A DNA stretch of 64,000 nucleotides from Methylacidimicrobium sp. B4 (GCF_017310545.1 NZ_CP066203.1:744001-808000); one strand, 5' to 3'. Positions 54,740-62,386 are shown, counted from the first letter of the stretch. Notes: generated by a model not told the origin, from the sequence alone. A program made the numbers and translations.

Positions 54740-55351
54740 CTACTTCGCCTCATTTCGGGCCGCAATCGGCCCTTTCTTCGCGGAGCCATCCGCTCCGACC
54801 GTAAGCTCCTCTCCACCATGGAGCCCATATTGCTCCTTCTTCGCCCCGACCGTCACCGCCGCCTCTCCCGTAACGACCTCCACGACCTCCTTCCCCTCCT
54901 TGAGCGCGATCGAGTAGCTTCCCGCCTGCTTGCTCGTCGTCGTCGACTGAGGGGTAGCCACCTCCACATCCTTGCCGGTAAAGCGCATCTTGCCCGCAAC
55001 GAGCCGGAAGCGCATCGGATTTTCTCCTACCAGCTCGGCGTTGCTCGACGGCTCGACGACAACCTTGTCCGGGCTGCCCGCCCAACCGAGCGTGCAGGTG
55101 GCAAAGCTGTTCGTCCGGATGACCCGGCCCGCATCCAGGGTATCCCCCTCGCTGAGCTGGACCGCATAGTTTGACGTCGCCAAGCCGGTCCCCTCGATGG
55201 AAAGTACCTGCGCCCCAAAGGTGGCGCAAGGAGCAAGCAGCAGCGCAAGCATTCCCGCCACCGGCAGGCGAGGCGCCCGTCTCCCACTCGTTCGGCCCGA
55301 CGGAGGATTCCTCTCTCCGCTTCTCTTTCCCATCCTACGCTCCCATTCCAT
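54740..55351 (-). CDS. FecR-like domain secreted protein
   Basis: 203 residues. After a basic start and hydrophobic signal (LPVAGMLALLLAPCATFGA) comes a beta-rich domain. The segment EGDTLDAGRVIRTNSFATC resembles the FecR domain, which in that family binds cell-surface or regulatory partners. The rest (VEVATPQSTTTSKQAGSYSI, GEAAVTVGAKKEQYGLHGGE) is more of the same. AAGGAGG stands eight bases before the ATG at 55351, fixing the start. There is no sigma factor next to it, so a signalling role as in FecIR is not implied. It is the gene immediately downstream of pmoCAB-1. Confidence 0.72.
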   Translation of the reverse strand: MEWERRMGKRSGERNPPSGRTSGRRAPRLPVAGMLALLLAPCATFGAQVLSIEGTGLATSNYAVQLSEGDTLDAGRVIRTNSFATCTLGWAGSPDKVVVEPSSNAELVGENPMRFRLVAGKMRFTGKDVEVATPQSTTTSKQAGSYSIALKEGKEVVEVVTGEAAVTVGAKKEQYGLHGGEELTVGADGSAKKGPIAARNEAK

Positions 55352-55573
55352 CACACATCCTCCTTTATTTCTTTCCGGTGCCCGCCTCAGCCCTAGACTA
55401 GATTGCCCGATCGGGCCGATCCCAGACTCCATTCCGGGAACGTTCCTAATGCATTTGCACGCAACATAGCAATCACGACGTGCACCCTTTGCGCTCTTTC
55501 CGGGTGCCCGCCACGGCAGCGCTCTTTGTTCTTTGTGCGCTCCCGCCGATCGGAGTGCGCATTCCGAGGCGGA

Positions 55574-55628
55574 TCAAAAAGAGGCGCGCCCCACCCTCCC
55601 CTTCGGGGGGAGGCGCAGGGCGCGCCTG
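55574..55628 (-). terminator. Intrinsic terminator of pmoCAB operon 1
   Basis: On the minus strand a long GC-rich hairpin (AGGCGCGCCC...GGGGCGCGCCT with an inner CTCCCC/GGGGAG stem and a CGAA loop) is followed by CTCTTTTTG. It lies 31 bp after the pmoB stop. It is unrelated in sequence to the terminator of operon 2 except for the GCGCGCC stem. Confidence 0.8.
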
Positions 55629-55658
55629 ACGCAACTCTTTCGCTGCGGTCGAGCCGTC

Positions 55659-56906
55659 CTACATCTGCGTCACGCCGAACTTCGGAATCACGAGCTGATC
55701 GGCGACGGCGATGATGCTCCGCGCCCCGGTCGGGTCGCTGAAGAAGAGCAGGCCGCCGAACCGATTGGTCGTCTCGTGGTACATCGTCAGCCGCTGGTTC
55801 TCCCACTCCGCACTCGCCATCACCACTTCGAGCACCTTGGTCTCTCCGGGCGCAACCGGCTCGGAGGGAGTGATCTTCATCGCACCCCCGTAGACCTCGG
55901 GGAAGTCCGGATTCCAGGCATTCCCCGGAACCTGCTCGTTGAGGAAGCGAACGTTGGCGGTGGTGAACTCCTTGAGCACCAACGGGCGATCCCCAGTATT
56001 GTGCACCTCGAGCCGGAAGGCGAGCGTACGACTCGGCACATCGTAGGTCGCATCCAGCACCTTCGCCTCCACGCGGGAGGGCTCAGGAGGAAGCGGCTCG
56101 TTCCGGATGATCGTCTCCTGAATCGGGATCGTATGCGGGAACTGCGATGCCGTCATCACGTTCGCCACCACGATCAAGCCGATCGTGCCCAGCGCGAAGA
56201 TGACCGCGACGGTCTTATCCGCACCGCTGATCAGCTCCTTCGCCCGCCCAGCCGCGACCACGCCCAACCGCGTGGTAAAGGGCCTTCCCAGCCAGAACCC
56301 GAGCCAGGCGATCCCAATCAGGGTGGTCACCAGGGTCCACATGAGCATCCGGCTCTCTCCATAGTCCTCCAGGTTGACCGTGTTGCCCAAGAGCGTCTTG
56401 ATCGGGTTGGTGAAGCCCTCGTGGCTGCCATCCACGTCGACGTAGATGGACGGCCCGATGAGCGGACCCGCATCCTTCATGCTCAGCATCACCCCAACCG
56501 GCCAGTGACCCGGATACCGCGCCCGGGTGATCGTCTTGTACTCATAGGTGCCGCCAAGCTCCAGCAACTGCGAGCAGGACATGAACCGACCGTTGATCCA
56601 GCTGCCCACCCGCAGGAACTGAGGCCCGGGAACGAAGAAGTTGAGCCAGGAAATGCCCGTGAAGGCGATCTCCTTCGGCCAGATCGGCAGAAGCTGAAAC
56701 TTCCCCGTCACCGTCATCTCGTCCCCAACCTTGAACTTCCGTCCGGAAAACTGGGTGTCATAGAAGATCACCGTCCGCATCCGGAGGAAGGCCTCCTGCG
56801 ACTTCTCGCCCAGAGCCCAGAGGCGATTCGTCGGTCCTGCCAGGATCATCCCCAGCAGGGCCAAGGCGCCCGCCCGCCCCATCATCCGCATTACTCTCTT
56901 TCTCAT
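55659..56906 (-). CDS. pmoB: Particulate methane monooxygenase subunit B, copy 1
   Basis: 415 residues. A signal peptide (MRKRVMRMMGRAG..LAGPTNRLWA) is followed by LGEKSQEAFLRMRT. In M. capsulatus the residue before GEKSQ is the copper ligand His33; here it is Leu32. The HxH pair of CuB (H137/H139) is also absent, reading Pro-Val-Gly before VMLSMKDAGP. This matches known verrucomicrobial PmoB. Two membrane helices (LMWTLVTTLIGIAWLGFWLG, TVAVIFALGTIGLIVVANVM) join the N- and C-terminal cupredoxin domains. The start at 56906 has GGGAGGAAGG upstream. It lies 17 bp after pmoA. Confidence 0.97.
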   Translation of the reverse strand: MRKRVMRMMGRAGALALLGMILAGPTNRLWALGEKSQEAFLRMRTVIFYDTQFSGRKFKVGDEMTVTGKFQLLPIWPKEIAFTGISWLNFFVPGPQFLRVGSWINGRFMSCSQLLELGGTYEYKTITRARYPGHWPVGVMLSMKDAGPLIGPSIYVDVDGSHEGFTNPIKTLLGNTVNLEDYGESRMLMWTLVTTLIGIAWLGFWLGRPFTTRLGVVAAGRAKELISGADKTVAVIFALGTIGLIVVANVMTASQFPHTIPIQETIIRNEPLPPEPSRVEAKVLDATYDVPSRTLAFRLEVHNTGDRPLVLKEFTTANVRFLNEQVPGNAWNPDFPEVYGGAMKITPSEPVAPGETKVLEVVMASAEWENQRLTMYHETTNRFGGLLFFSDPTGARSIIAVADQLVIPKFGVTQM

Positions 56907-56923
56907 CGTCTTCCTTCCTCCCC

Positions 56924-57688
56924 TCAGGCGTTCTTCACCTCGGCAGTAGCCGACTCGTAGTTCTTGAAGAACTTCGTGCTGCCGAAGAAATGAGCACCCA
57001 TGAGCCACCAGGGCACGTACATGCAGACCGAGCAGAAGGCCGAGAAGAAGGCGGCCACACCGGTCACCCCTCCCGCGAAGCTTCGCATCGTTCCCGTCTC
57101 CACGATCCGGAGATACTCCGGCGTCGAGGTGCGGACATACATGTAGTTGATCACATCCGCGATGCTCATCAATGAGCCCTGATACTCGACCGGCACGTGG
57201 AATGGCGCAACCATCACCCAGTTGGTCGGATAGAAGAGCCAGCCCCAGAGCTCGCCCCCCACCAGAGCGGTCACAATCCAGTTGCCGGTCAGCATCAACA
57301 CGATGTCGAGCACGACCGCCGCCGGAATGAAGGTCTCCGGAAAGACGAAGTTGAGCGGATAGTGGGTCCATCCCCAGAAGTTGATGTACCGGTTCATCCA
57401 CTCCCCAAAGAGCAGCCCCAGGCAGCAGAACGTCGCCCCGATCGGCATCCGGAACTTCGTCCAGAGAACCGCCTGCACCGCCGCCGGGAAGGTGATCTCC
57501 AGGACCGGAGCCACAATCGGCCACCAGTTCCGATCTTTCCAGTCGATCCAGAACGACCAGTCTCCCGCCACCAGCATCTGGTGGACATGGAAGCCCGCGA
57601 TGAGGACCAGGAAGGTCGACATGATGACGACCAGGTCGAACTTGCGTGCGACCGCCTTCGCCTCCGCGTCTACTTGCGAATATTGCAT
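56924..57688 (-). CDS. pmoA: Particulate methane monooxygenase subunit A, copy 1
   Basis: 254 residues with about seven membrane helices. The PmoA signatures LVAGDWSFWIDWKDRNWWP, FWGWTHYPLNFVFP, GNWIVTALVGGELWGWLFYP and the late FHVPVEYQG, TPEYLRIVETG are complete. The protein is identical to copy 2, and the DNA appears identical as well. It makes the membrane core of the enzyme that oxidises methane to methanol. It is preceded by a strong hairpin in the pmoC-pmoA spacer. Confidence 0.98.
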   Translation of the reverse strand: MQYSQVDAEAKAVARKFDLVVIMSTFLVLIAGFHVHQMLVAGDWSFWIDWKDRNWWPIVAPVLEITFPAAVQAVLWTKFRMPIGATFCCLGLLFGEWMNRYINFWGWTHYPLNFVFPETFIPAAVVLDIVLMLTGNWIVTALVGGELWGWLFYPTNWVMVAPFHVPVEYQGSLMSIADVINYMYVRTSTPEYLRIVETGTMRSFAGGVTGVAAFFSAFCSVCMYVPWWLMGAHFFGSTKFFKNYESATAEVKNA

Positions 57689-57713
57689 TGGTTACTTTCC
57701 CCCTCTGCAAGAG

Positions 57714-57739
57714 TGGGGGCGGGGTGGCACCCCGCCCCT
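57714..57739 (-). promoter_or_regulatory. Strong hairpin between pmoC and pmoA, copy 1
   Basis: GGGGCGGGGTG / CACCCCGCCCC (stem about 11 bp, tiny loop) in the 118-bp pmoC-pmoA spacer, without a T-run. The same hairpin is at 61112-61137 in operon 2. It may slow 3'-5' decay of a pmoC fragment or attenuate read-through, so adjusting subunit ratios. Confidence 0.6.
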
Positions 57740-57806
57740 CCTCTTGCTTTCGTGTTTTCTTCTTTTTCCGATTCTCTCGGTCCCTGATCGGTCCGCTTAT
57801 GCGCGC

Positions 57807-58646
57807 CTAGAGCACGCAGGCAACGCAAGCAGCGGGATCGCACGAGCTTTGCGGATCCCTCATCACCTCGGCCGGGCTCTGAATCGGCTTGCCATAGTAG
57901 ATGTGGTTGATCAGCGCCAAGACCCGCGGGCAGACCTGCAACCAGGTTCCGAGGATCGCCAGCGCACCCCAGCCGAACGTCACGAAGCCCCAGTGGAGCG
58001 GAGCCACGAAGAGCTCCTCCATGAACCACCGGGTGTGGCCGAACTCGTTGAGTCCGACGTTCGGGAAGATCATCAACGGAGCGCCCACCAGTACCGCGTA
58101 GGGCAACGAAAATGCCTTGGCGAACTGGGGCAACCGGGTCATCGCGTAGACCAGCGAGCCCACACCGAAGATGATGTAGATGGGATAGCTCTGATAGAAC
58201 TCGATCACATGGCTCGGGGTGAAGTCGGTATCCCGAATCACGGTCTGGTGCCAGGTGCCGTCCTGCTCCGTGAAGTAGCTGGCACCCGCATATGCCGCAT
58301 AGGTATAGGTCAGGACAAAAAGTCCCAAGGCCCAATACCGCTTGAGCTCTTCCGCCGGAGAGAGGCGCTCGAGCGCCCGATCCCGCGTCATCCAGAGCCA
58401 GCCCCAGAGCGCACCCGCCGTGACCGCTTCCATGACCAGCTCCGCAAAGAGCATGCTCATCCAGTAAGTCGTATAATCCGCCGACGTGTAGTCGAGCCCT
58501 TTTGCCAGGGCGTAGAGCCTCTCGTACACGTTGATCAGGACGTCAAAGACGATCAACGCGCCAATCGCAACGACCGCACTCTTCCAGGAAAAGGCGGTGA
58601 GCGGCGGACGCGCGACAGCCGTTGCCGTCGTTTGTGTCTGTGCCAT
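57807..58646 (-). CDS. pmoC: Particulate methane monooxygenase subunit C, copy 1
   Basis: 279 residues with about six helices. The conserved metal region RDTDFTPSHVIEFYQSYP holds the Asp and His of the PmoC copper site. The C-terminus ends SSCDPAACVACVL, with three cysteines, two in a CxxC. Compared with copy 2 it differs at a few positions (ALAKG vs AFSKG, MSMLF vs LGMLF, DTD vs DND) and in this tail. The start at 58646 (MAQTQTTATAVA) has GGGAGAAA upstream. It is the first gene of the operon, with a leader of about 125 nt. Confidence 0.97.
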   Translation of the reverse strand: MAQTQTTATAVARPPLTAFSWKSAVVAIGALIVFDVLINVYERLYALAKGLDYTSADYTTYWMSMLFAELVMEAVTAGALWGWLWMTRDRALERLSPAEELKRYWALGLFVLTYTYAAYAGASYFTEQDGTWHQTVIRDTDFTPSHVIEFYQSYPIYIIFGVGSLVYAMTRLPQFAKAFSLPYAVLVGAPLMIFPNVGLNEFGHTRWFMEELFVAPLHWGFVTFGWGALAILGTWLQVCPRVLALINHIYYGKPIQSPAEVMRDPQSSCDPAACVACVL

Positions 58647-58778
58647 ACGTTTGATTTCTCCCTTTCTACCACTCTGCTTCTCTGCGCCCCGGATACACCT
58701 TCCAAGGCGCGACCGCCAACCTCCGGGGAGGGCGATCAAAAACCGCGTGACCTTTCGCCAAACGGTGTTTCGCAAGCA

Positions 58779-58806
58779 ACCGTAACGCAAGACCATGGGT
58801 TGGCAA
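58779..58806 (-). promoter_or_regulatory. Sigma70-like promoter of pmoCAB operon 1
   Basis: On the minus strand: TTGCCA (58806-58801), 16 bp, TACGGT (58784-58779). The -10 is 133 bp before the pmoC ATG. The same arrangement (TTGCCA, 16 bp, TACGAT) is found at 134 bp before pmoC in operon 2, although the surrounding DNA has diverged. Confidence 0.6.
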
Positions 58807-58831
58807 GAAAATTTGCGTATGAAACGTATAA

Positions 58832-58855
58832 CGTAGTGCCTACCAATATACTACG
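58832..58855. repeat. Inverted repeat upstream of the operon 1 promoter
   Basis: CGTAGT (58832-58837) and ACTACG (58850-58855), separated by 12 bp, lie 26 bp upstream of the -35 in an AT-rich stretch (about 58800-58980). They could be a binding site for a regulator. The equivalent place in operon 2 does not carry it. Confidence 0.4.
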
Positions 58856-58975
58856 AATATCATTCTTCTTCGTGCGTGCTCTCGCTTGGCGCGCTCGTAT
58901 TAAGGAGTTTCCATTAGCATCATTAAGGCACTTGCCCGATCCTCGATTACGTTTTTCCCTGATGGTACGTTTCGG

Positions 58976-59023
58976 AAAAAGCACGCGCCCTTCGTCCCCC
59001 GGAAAGGGAGGCGAAGGGCGCGC
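58976..59023 (-). terminator. Intrinsic terminator of pmoCAB operon 2
   Basis: On the minus strand GCGCGCCCTTCG...CGAAGGGCGCG forms a 12-bp stem with an inner CCTCCC/GGGGGA part, followed by TGCTTTTTCC. It is 33 bp after the pmoB-2 stop. On the plus strand a TTTT follows too, so it may work both ways and insulate operon 1's upstream region. Confidence 0.75.
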
Positions 59024-59056
59024 TCGTTTTGGTTCTTTTGAATGAACCGGAGGAAC

Positions 59057-60304
59057 TTACATCTGCGTCACGCCGAACTTCGGAATCACGAGCTGATCGG
59101 CGACGGCGATGATGCTCCGCGCCCCGGTCGGGTCGCTGAAGAAGAGCAGGCCGCCGAACCGATTGGTCGTCTCGTGGTACATCGTCAGCCGCTGGTTCTC
59201 CCACTCCGCACTCGCCATCACCACTTCGAGCACCTTGGTCTCTCCGGGCGCAACCGGCTCGGAGGGAGTGATCTTCATCGCACCCCCGTAGACCTCGGGG
59301 AAGTCCGGATTCCAGGCATTCCCCGGAACCTGCTCGTTGAGGAAGCGAACGTTGGCGGTGGTGAACTCCTTGAGCACCAACGGGCGATCCCCAGTATTGT
59401 GCACCTCGAGCCGGAAGGCGAGCGTACGACTCGGCACATCGTAGGTCGCATCCAGCACCTTCGCCTCCACGCGGGAGGGCTCAGGAGGAAGCGGCTGGTT
59501 CCGGATGATCGTCTCCTGAATCGGGATCGTATGCGGGAACTGCGATGCCGTCATCACGTTCGCCACCGCGACCAAGCCGATCGTGCCCAGCGCGAAGAAG
59601 ACTGCGACGGTCTTATCCGCACCGCTGATCAGCTCCTTCGCCCGCCCAGCCGCGACCACGCCCAACCGCGTGGTAAAGGGCCTTCCCAGCCAGAACCCGA
59701 GCCAGGCGATCCCAATCAGGGTGGTCACCAGGGTCCACATGAGCATCCGGCTCTCTCCATAGTCCTCCAGGTTGACCGTGTTGCCCAAGAGCGTCTTGAT
59801 CGGGTTGGTGAAGCCCTCGTGGCTGCCATCCACGTCGACGTAGATGGACGGCCCGATGAGCGGACCCGCATCCTTCATGCTCAGCATCACCCCAACCGGC
59901 CAGTGACCCGGATACCGCGCCCGGGTGATCGTCTTGTACTCATAGGTGCCGCCAAGCTCCAGCAACTGCGAGCAGGACATGAACCGACCGTTGATCCAGC
60001 TGCCCACCCGCAGGAACTGAGGCCCGGGAACGAAGAAGTTGAGCCAGGAAATGCCCGTGAAGGCGATCTCCTTCGGCCAGATCGGCAGAAGCTGAAACTT
60101 CCCCGTCACCGTCATCTCGTCCCCAACCTTGAACTTCCGTCCGGAAAACTGGGTGTCATAGAAGATCACCGTCCGCATCCGGAGGAAGGCCTCCTGCGAC
60201 TTCTCGCCCAGAGCCCAGAGGCGATTCGTCGGTCCTGCCAGGATCATCCCCAGCAGGGCCAAGGCGCCCGCCCGCCCCATCATCCGCATTACTCTCTTTC
60301 TCAT
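59057..60304 (-). CDS. pmoB: Particulate methane monooxygenase subunit B, copy 2
   Basis: 415 residues, same length as copy 1. The visible changes are in and near the second membrane helix and just after it: VFFALGTIGLVAVAN for VIFALGTIGLIVVAN and IRNQPLPP for IRNEPLPP. The remaining text is the same, including Leu32 and Pro-Val-Gly where CuB histidines stand in proteobacteria. The stop is TAA, not TAG as in copy 1, so the two copies part right at the stop codon. Confidence 0.97.
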   Translation of the reverse strand: MRKRVMRMMGRAGALALLGMILAGPTNRLWALGEKSQEAFLRMRTVIFYDTQFSGRKFKVGDEMTVTGKFQLLPIWPKEIAFTGISWLNFFVPGPQFLRVGSWINGRFMSCSQLLELGGTYEYKTITRARYPGHWPVGVMLSMKDAGPLIGPSIYVDVDGSHEGFTNPIKTLLGNTVNLEDYGESRMLMWTLVTTLIGIAWLGFWLGRPFTTRLGVVAAGRAKELISGADKTVAVFFALGTIGLVAVANVMTASQFPHTIPIQETIIRNQPLPPEPSRVEAKVLDATYDVPSRTLAFRLEVHNTGDRPLVLKEFTTANVRFLNEQVPGNAWNPDFPEVYGGAMKITPSEPVAPGETKVLEVVMASAEWENQRLTMYHETTNRFGGLLFFSDPTGARSIIAVADQLVIPKFGVTQM

Positions 60305-60321
60305 CGTCTTCCTTCCTCCCC

Positions 60322-61086
60322 TCAGGCGTTCTTCACCTCGGCAGTAGCCGACTCGTAGTTCTTGAAGAACTTCGTGCTGCCGAAGAAATGAGCACCCATG
60401 AGCCACCAGGGCACGTACATGCAGACCGAGCAGAAGGCCGAGAAGAAGGCGGCCACACCGGTCACCCCTCCCGCGAAGCTTCGCATCGTTCCCGTCTCCA
60501 CGATCCGGAGATACTCCGGCGTCGAGGTGCGGACATACATGTAGTTGATCACATCCGCGATGCTCATCAATGAGCCCTGATACTCGACCGGCACGTGGAA
60601 TGGCGCAACCATCACCCAGTTGGTCGGATAGAAGAGCCAGCCCCAGAGCTCGCCCCCCACCAGAGCGGTCACAATCCAGTTGCCGGTCAGCATCAACACG
60701 ATGTCGAGCACGACCGCCGCCGGAATGAAGGTCTCCGGAAAGACGAAGTTGAGCGGATAGTGGGTCCATCCCCAGAAGTTGATGTACCGGTTCATCCACT
60801 CCCCAAAGAGCAGCCCCAGGCAGCAGAACGTCGCCCCGATCGGCATCCGGAACTTCGTCCAGAGAACCGCCTGCACCGCCGCCGGGAAGGTGATCTCCAG
60901 GACCGGAGCCACAATCGGCCACCAGTTCCGATCTTTCCAGTCGATCCAGAACGACCAGTCTCCCGCCACCAGCATCTGGTGGACATGGAAGCCCGCGATG
61001 AGGACCAGGAAGGTCGACATGATGACGACCAGGTCGAACTTGCGTGCGACCGCCTTCGCCTCCGCGTCTACTTGCGAATATTGCAT
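60322..61086 (-). CDS. pmoA: Particulate methane monooxygenase subunit A, copy 2
   Basis: 254 residues, identical to copy 1 in protein and apparently in DNA. That points to a recent copy or continuing gene conversion. It lies 17 bp before pmoB-2, with the same GGAGG-type site between them. A reader using pmoA as a marker would count these as one sequence although two operons exist. Confidence 0.98.
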   Translation of the reverse strand: MQYSQVDAEAKAVARKFDLVVIMSTFLVLIAGFHVHQMLVAGDWSFWIDWKDRNWWPIVAPVLEITFPAAVQAVLWTKFRMPIGATFCCLGLLFGEWMNRYINFWGWTHYPLNFVFPETFIPAAVVLDIVLMLTGNWIVTALVGGELWGWLFYPTNWVMVAPFHVPVEYQGSLMSIADVINYMYVRTSTPEYLRIVETGTMRSFAGGVTGVAAFFSAFCSVCMYVPWWLMGAHFFGSTKFFKNYESATAEVKNA

Positions 61087-61111
61087 TGGTTACTTTCCCC
61101 CTCTGCAAGAG

Positions 61112-61137
61112 TGGGGGCGGGGTGGCACCCCGCCCCT
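61112..61137 (-). promoter_or_regulatory. Strong hairpin between pmoC and pmoA, copy 2
   Basis: Same GGGGCGGGGTG/CACCCCGCCCC stem as at 57714-57739. The bases that follow toward pmoC have diverged between copies (an indel of 13 bp in total), while the hairpin is unchanged. Confidence 0.6.
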
Positions 61138-61191
61138 CTCCTTGCTTTTCGTGTTTTCTTCTTTCCGATTCTCTCGGTCCCTGATGCGGGC

Positions 61192-62031
61192 CTACATCGC
61201 GCAGGCAGCGCACGCAGCGGGATTCACCGAGCTCTGCGGATCCTTCATCACCTCGGCCGGGCTCTGAATCGGCTTGCCGTAGTAGATGTGGTTGATCAGC
61301 GCCAAGACCCGCGGGCAGACCTGCAACCAGGTTCCGAGGATCGCCAGCGCACCCCAGCCGAACGTCACGAAGCCCCAGTGGAGCGGAGCCACGAAGAGCT
61401 CCTCCATGAACCACCGGGTGTGGCCGAACTCGTTGAGTCCGACGTTCGGGAAGATCATCAACGGAGCGCCCACCAGTACCGCGTAGGGCAACGAAAATGC
61501 CTTGGCGAACTGGGGCAACCGGGTCATCGCGTAGACCAGCGAGCCCACACCGAAGATGATGTAGATGGGATAGCTCTGATAGAACTCGATCACATGGCTC
61601 GGGGTGAAGTCGTTATCCCGAATCACCGTCTGGTGCCAAGTGCCGTCCTGCTCCGTGAAGTAGCTCGCGCCGGCATATGCCGCATAGGTATAGGTCAGGA
61701 CAAAAAGTCCCAAGGCCCAATACCGCTTGAGCTCTTCCGCCGGAGAGAGGCGCTCGAGCGCCCGATCCCGCGTCATCCAGAGCCAGCCCCACAGCGCACC
61801 CGCCGTGACCGCTTCCAGGACGAGCTCCGCGAAGAGCATACCCAGCCAGTAGGTATTGTAATCCGCCGACGTGTAGTCGAGGCCCTTCGAAAAGGCGTAG
61901 AGCCTCTCGTACACGTTGATCAGGACGTCAAAGACGATCAACGCGCCAATCGCAACGACCGCACTCTTCCAGGAAAAGGCGGTGAGCGGCGGACGCGCGA
62001 CAGCCGTTGCCGTCGTTTGTGTCTGTGCCAT
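61192..62031 (-). CDS. pmoC: Particulate methane monooxygenase subunit C, copy 2
   Basis: 279 residues. It has the DNDFTPSHVIEFYQSYP copper region, and the C-terminal tail SSVNPAACAACAM retains the CxxC but lost one Cys relative to copy 1. Changes from copy 1 cluster at residues about 45-70 (RLYAFSKGLDY, NTYWLGMLFAELVLEA), which is membrane-facing. The start at 62031 and ribosome site match copy 1. It is the first gene of operon 2. Confidence 0.97.
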   Translation of the reverse strand: MAQTQTTATAVARPPLTAFSWKSAVVAIGALIVFDVLINVYERLYAFSKGLDYTSADYNTYWLGMLFAELVLEAVTAGALWGWLWMTRDRALERLSPAEELKRYWALGLFVLTYTYAAYAGASYFTEQDGTWHQTVIRDNDFTPSHVIEFYQSYPIYIIFGVGSLVYAMTRLPQFAKAFSLPYAVLVGAPLMIFPNVGLNEFGHTRWFMEELFVAPLHWGFVTFGWGALAILGTWLQVCPRVLALINHIYYGKPIQSPAEVMKDPQSSVNPAACAACAM

Positions 62032-62386
62032 ACGTTTGATTTCTCCCTTTCTACCACTCTGCTTCTCTGCGCCCCGGATGCACCCTCCGAGACGCGACCG
62101 CCAACCTCCGGGGAAGGCAGCCAAAAGACCGAACGGATTTACTCGAAACGGCCTTTTAGCAGTGATCGTAGTCCAAAGGATAGGGATGGCAAGTAGATTT
62201 ACGGCCCTTTTTCTAAGGCGTTCCCCTACGTAATCTTCGGTGCTCTTCCCTCGCGATGGATCGAGATCATCCAGGAAGGCGCGGGCGTCCCGGAGGGAGA
62301 GAGGATGCGTAGATCGCCAGCATTTCTCTGAACCTGGACGGGGATAGTTCTGGACAGGACGCTCCGCCGTTGCTGCAATTCCTGCC
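62032..62386. other. Divergent upstream region between pmoC-2 and the methyltransferase
   Basis: 355 bp. From the left it holds the pmoC-2 leader (similar to copy 1 to about 62126), the promoter above, then about 190 bp with no gene. The right part must drive the plus-strand methyltransferase; I see no clear promoter for it. Confidence 0.5.
62165..62192 (-). promoter_or_regulatory. Sigma70-like promoter of pmoCAB operon 2
   Basis: On the minus strand: TTGCCA (62192-62187), 16 bp, TACGAT (62170-62165), 134 bp before the pmoC ATG. It repeats the arrangement at operon 1, while the spacer sequence is different, suggesting that selection keeps the two hexamers. Confidence 0.6.

Larger units (their letters stand above)
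55659..58740 (-). repeat. Duplicated pmoCAB segment, copy 1
   Basis: Aligned by eye with 59057-62126 (offset 3398, becoming 3385 after an indel in the pmoC-pmoA spacer). Similarity begins at the pmoB stop and ends in the pmoC leader about 95 bp upstream of the ATG. pmoA and both its flanks appear identical; pmoB has about four amino-acid changes; pmoC is the most different. Confidence 0.9.
59057..62126 (-). repeat. Duplicated pmoCAB segment, copy 2
   Basis: Partner of 55659-58740. The outer flanks on both sides (terminator and upstream promoter region) are unrelated to those of copy 1, so this is a genuine tandem duplication rather than a repeated assembly segment. Confidence 0.9.

Noticed and set aside
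55533-56960. Long plus-strand frame antisense to pmoB-1, repeated at 59042-60358
   Set aside because: It is present twice only because pmoB is duplicated. The protein is His/Arg/Pro-rich and unlike any family.
56907-57710. Upstream extension of the pmoB frame across pmoA
   Set aside because: The frame is open through pmoA in a wrong phase. PmoB clearly starts at its signal peptide (56906).
55659-62126. The pmoCAB repeat as an assembly artefact
   Set aside because: The copies have distinct terminators, stop codons, pmoC tails and upstream regions, so both are real.
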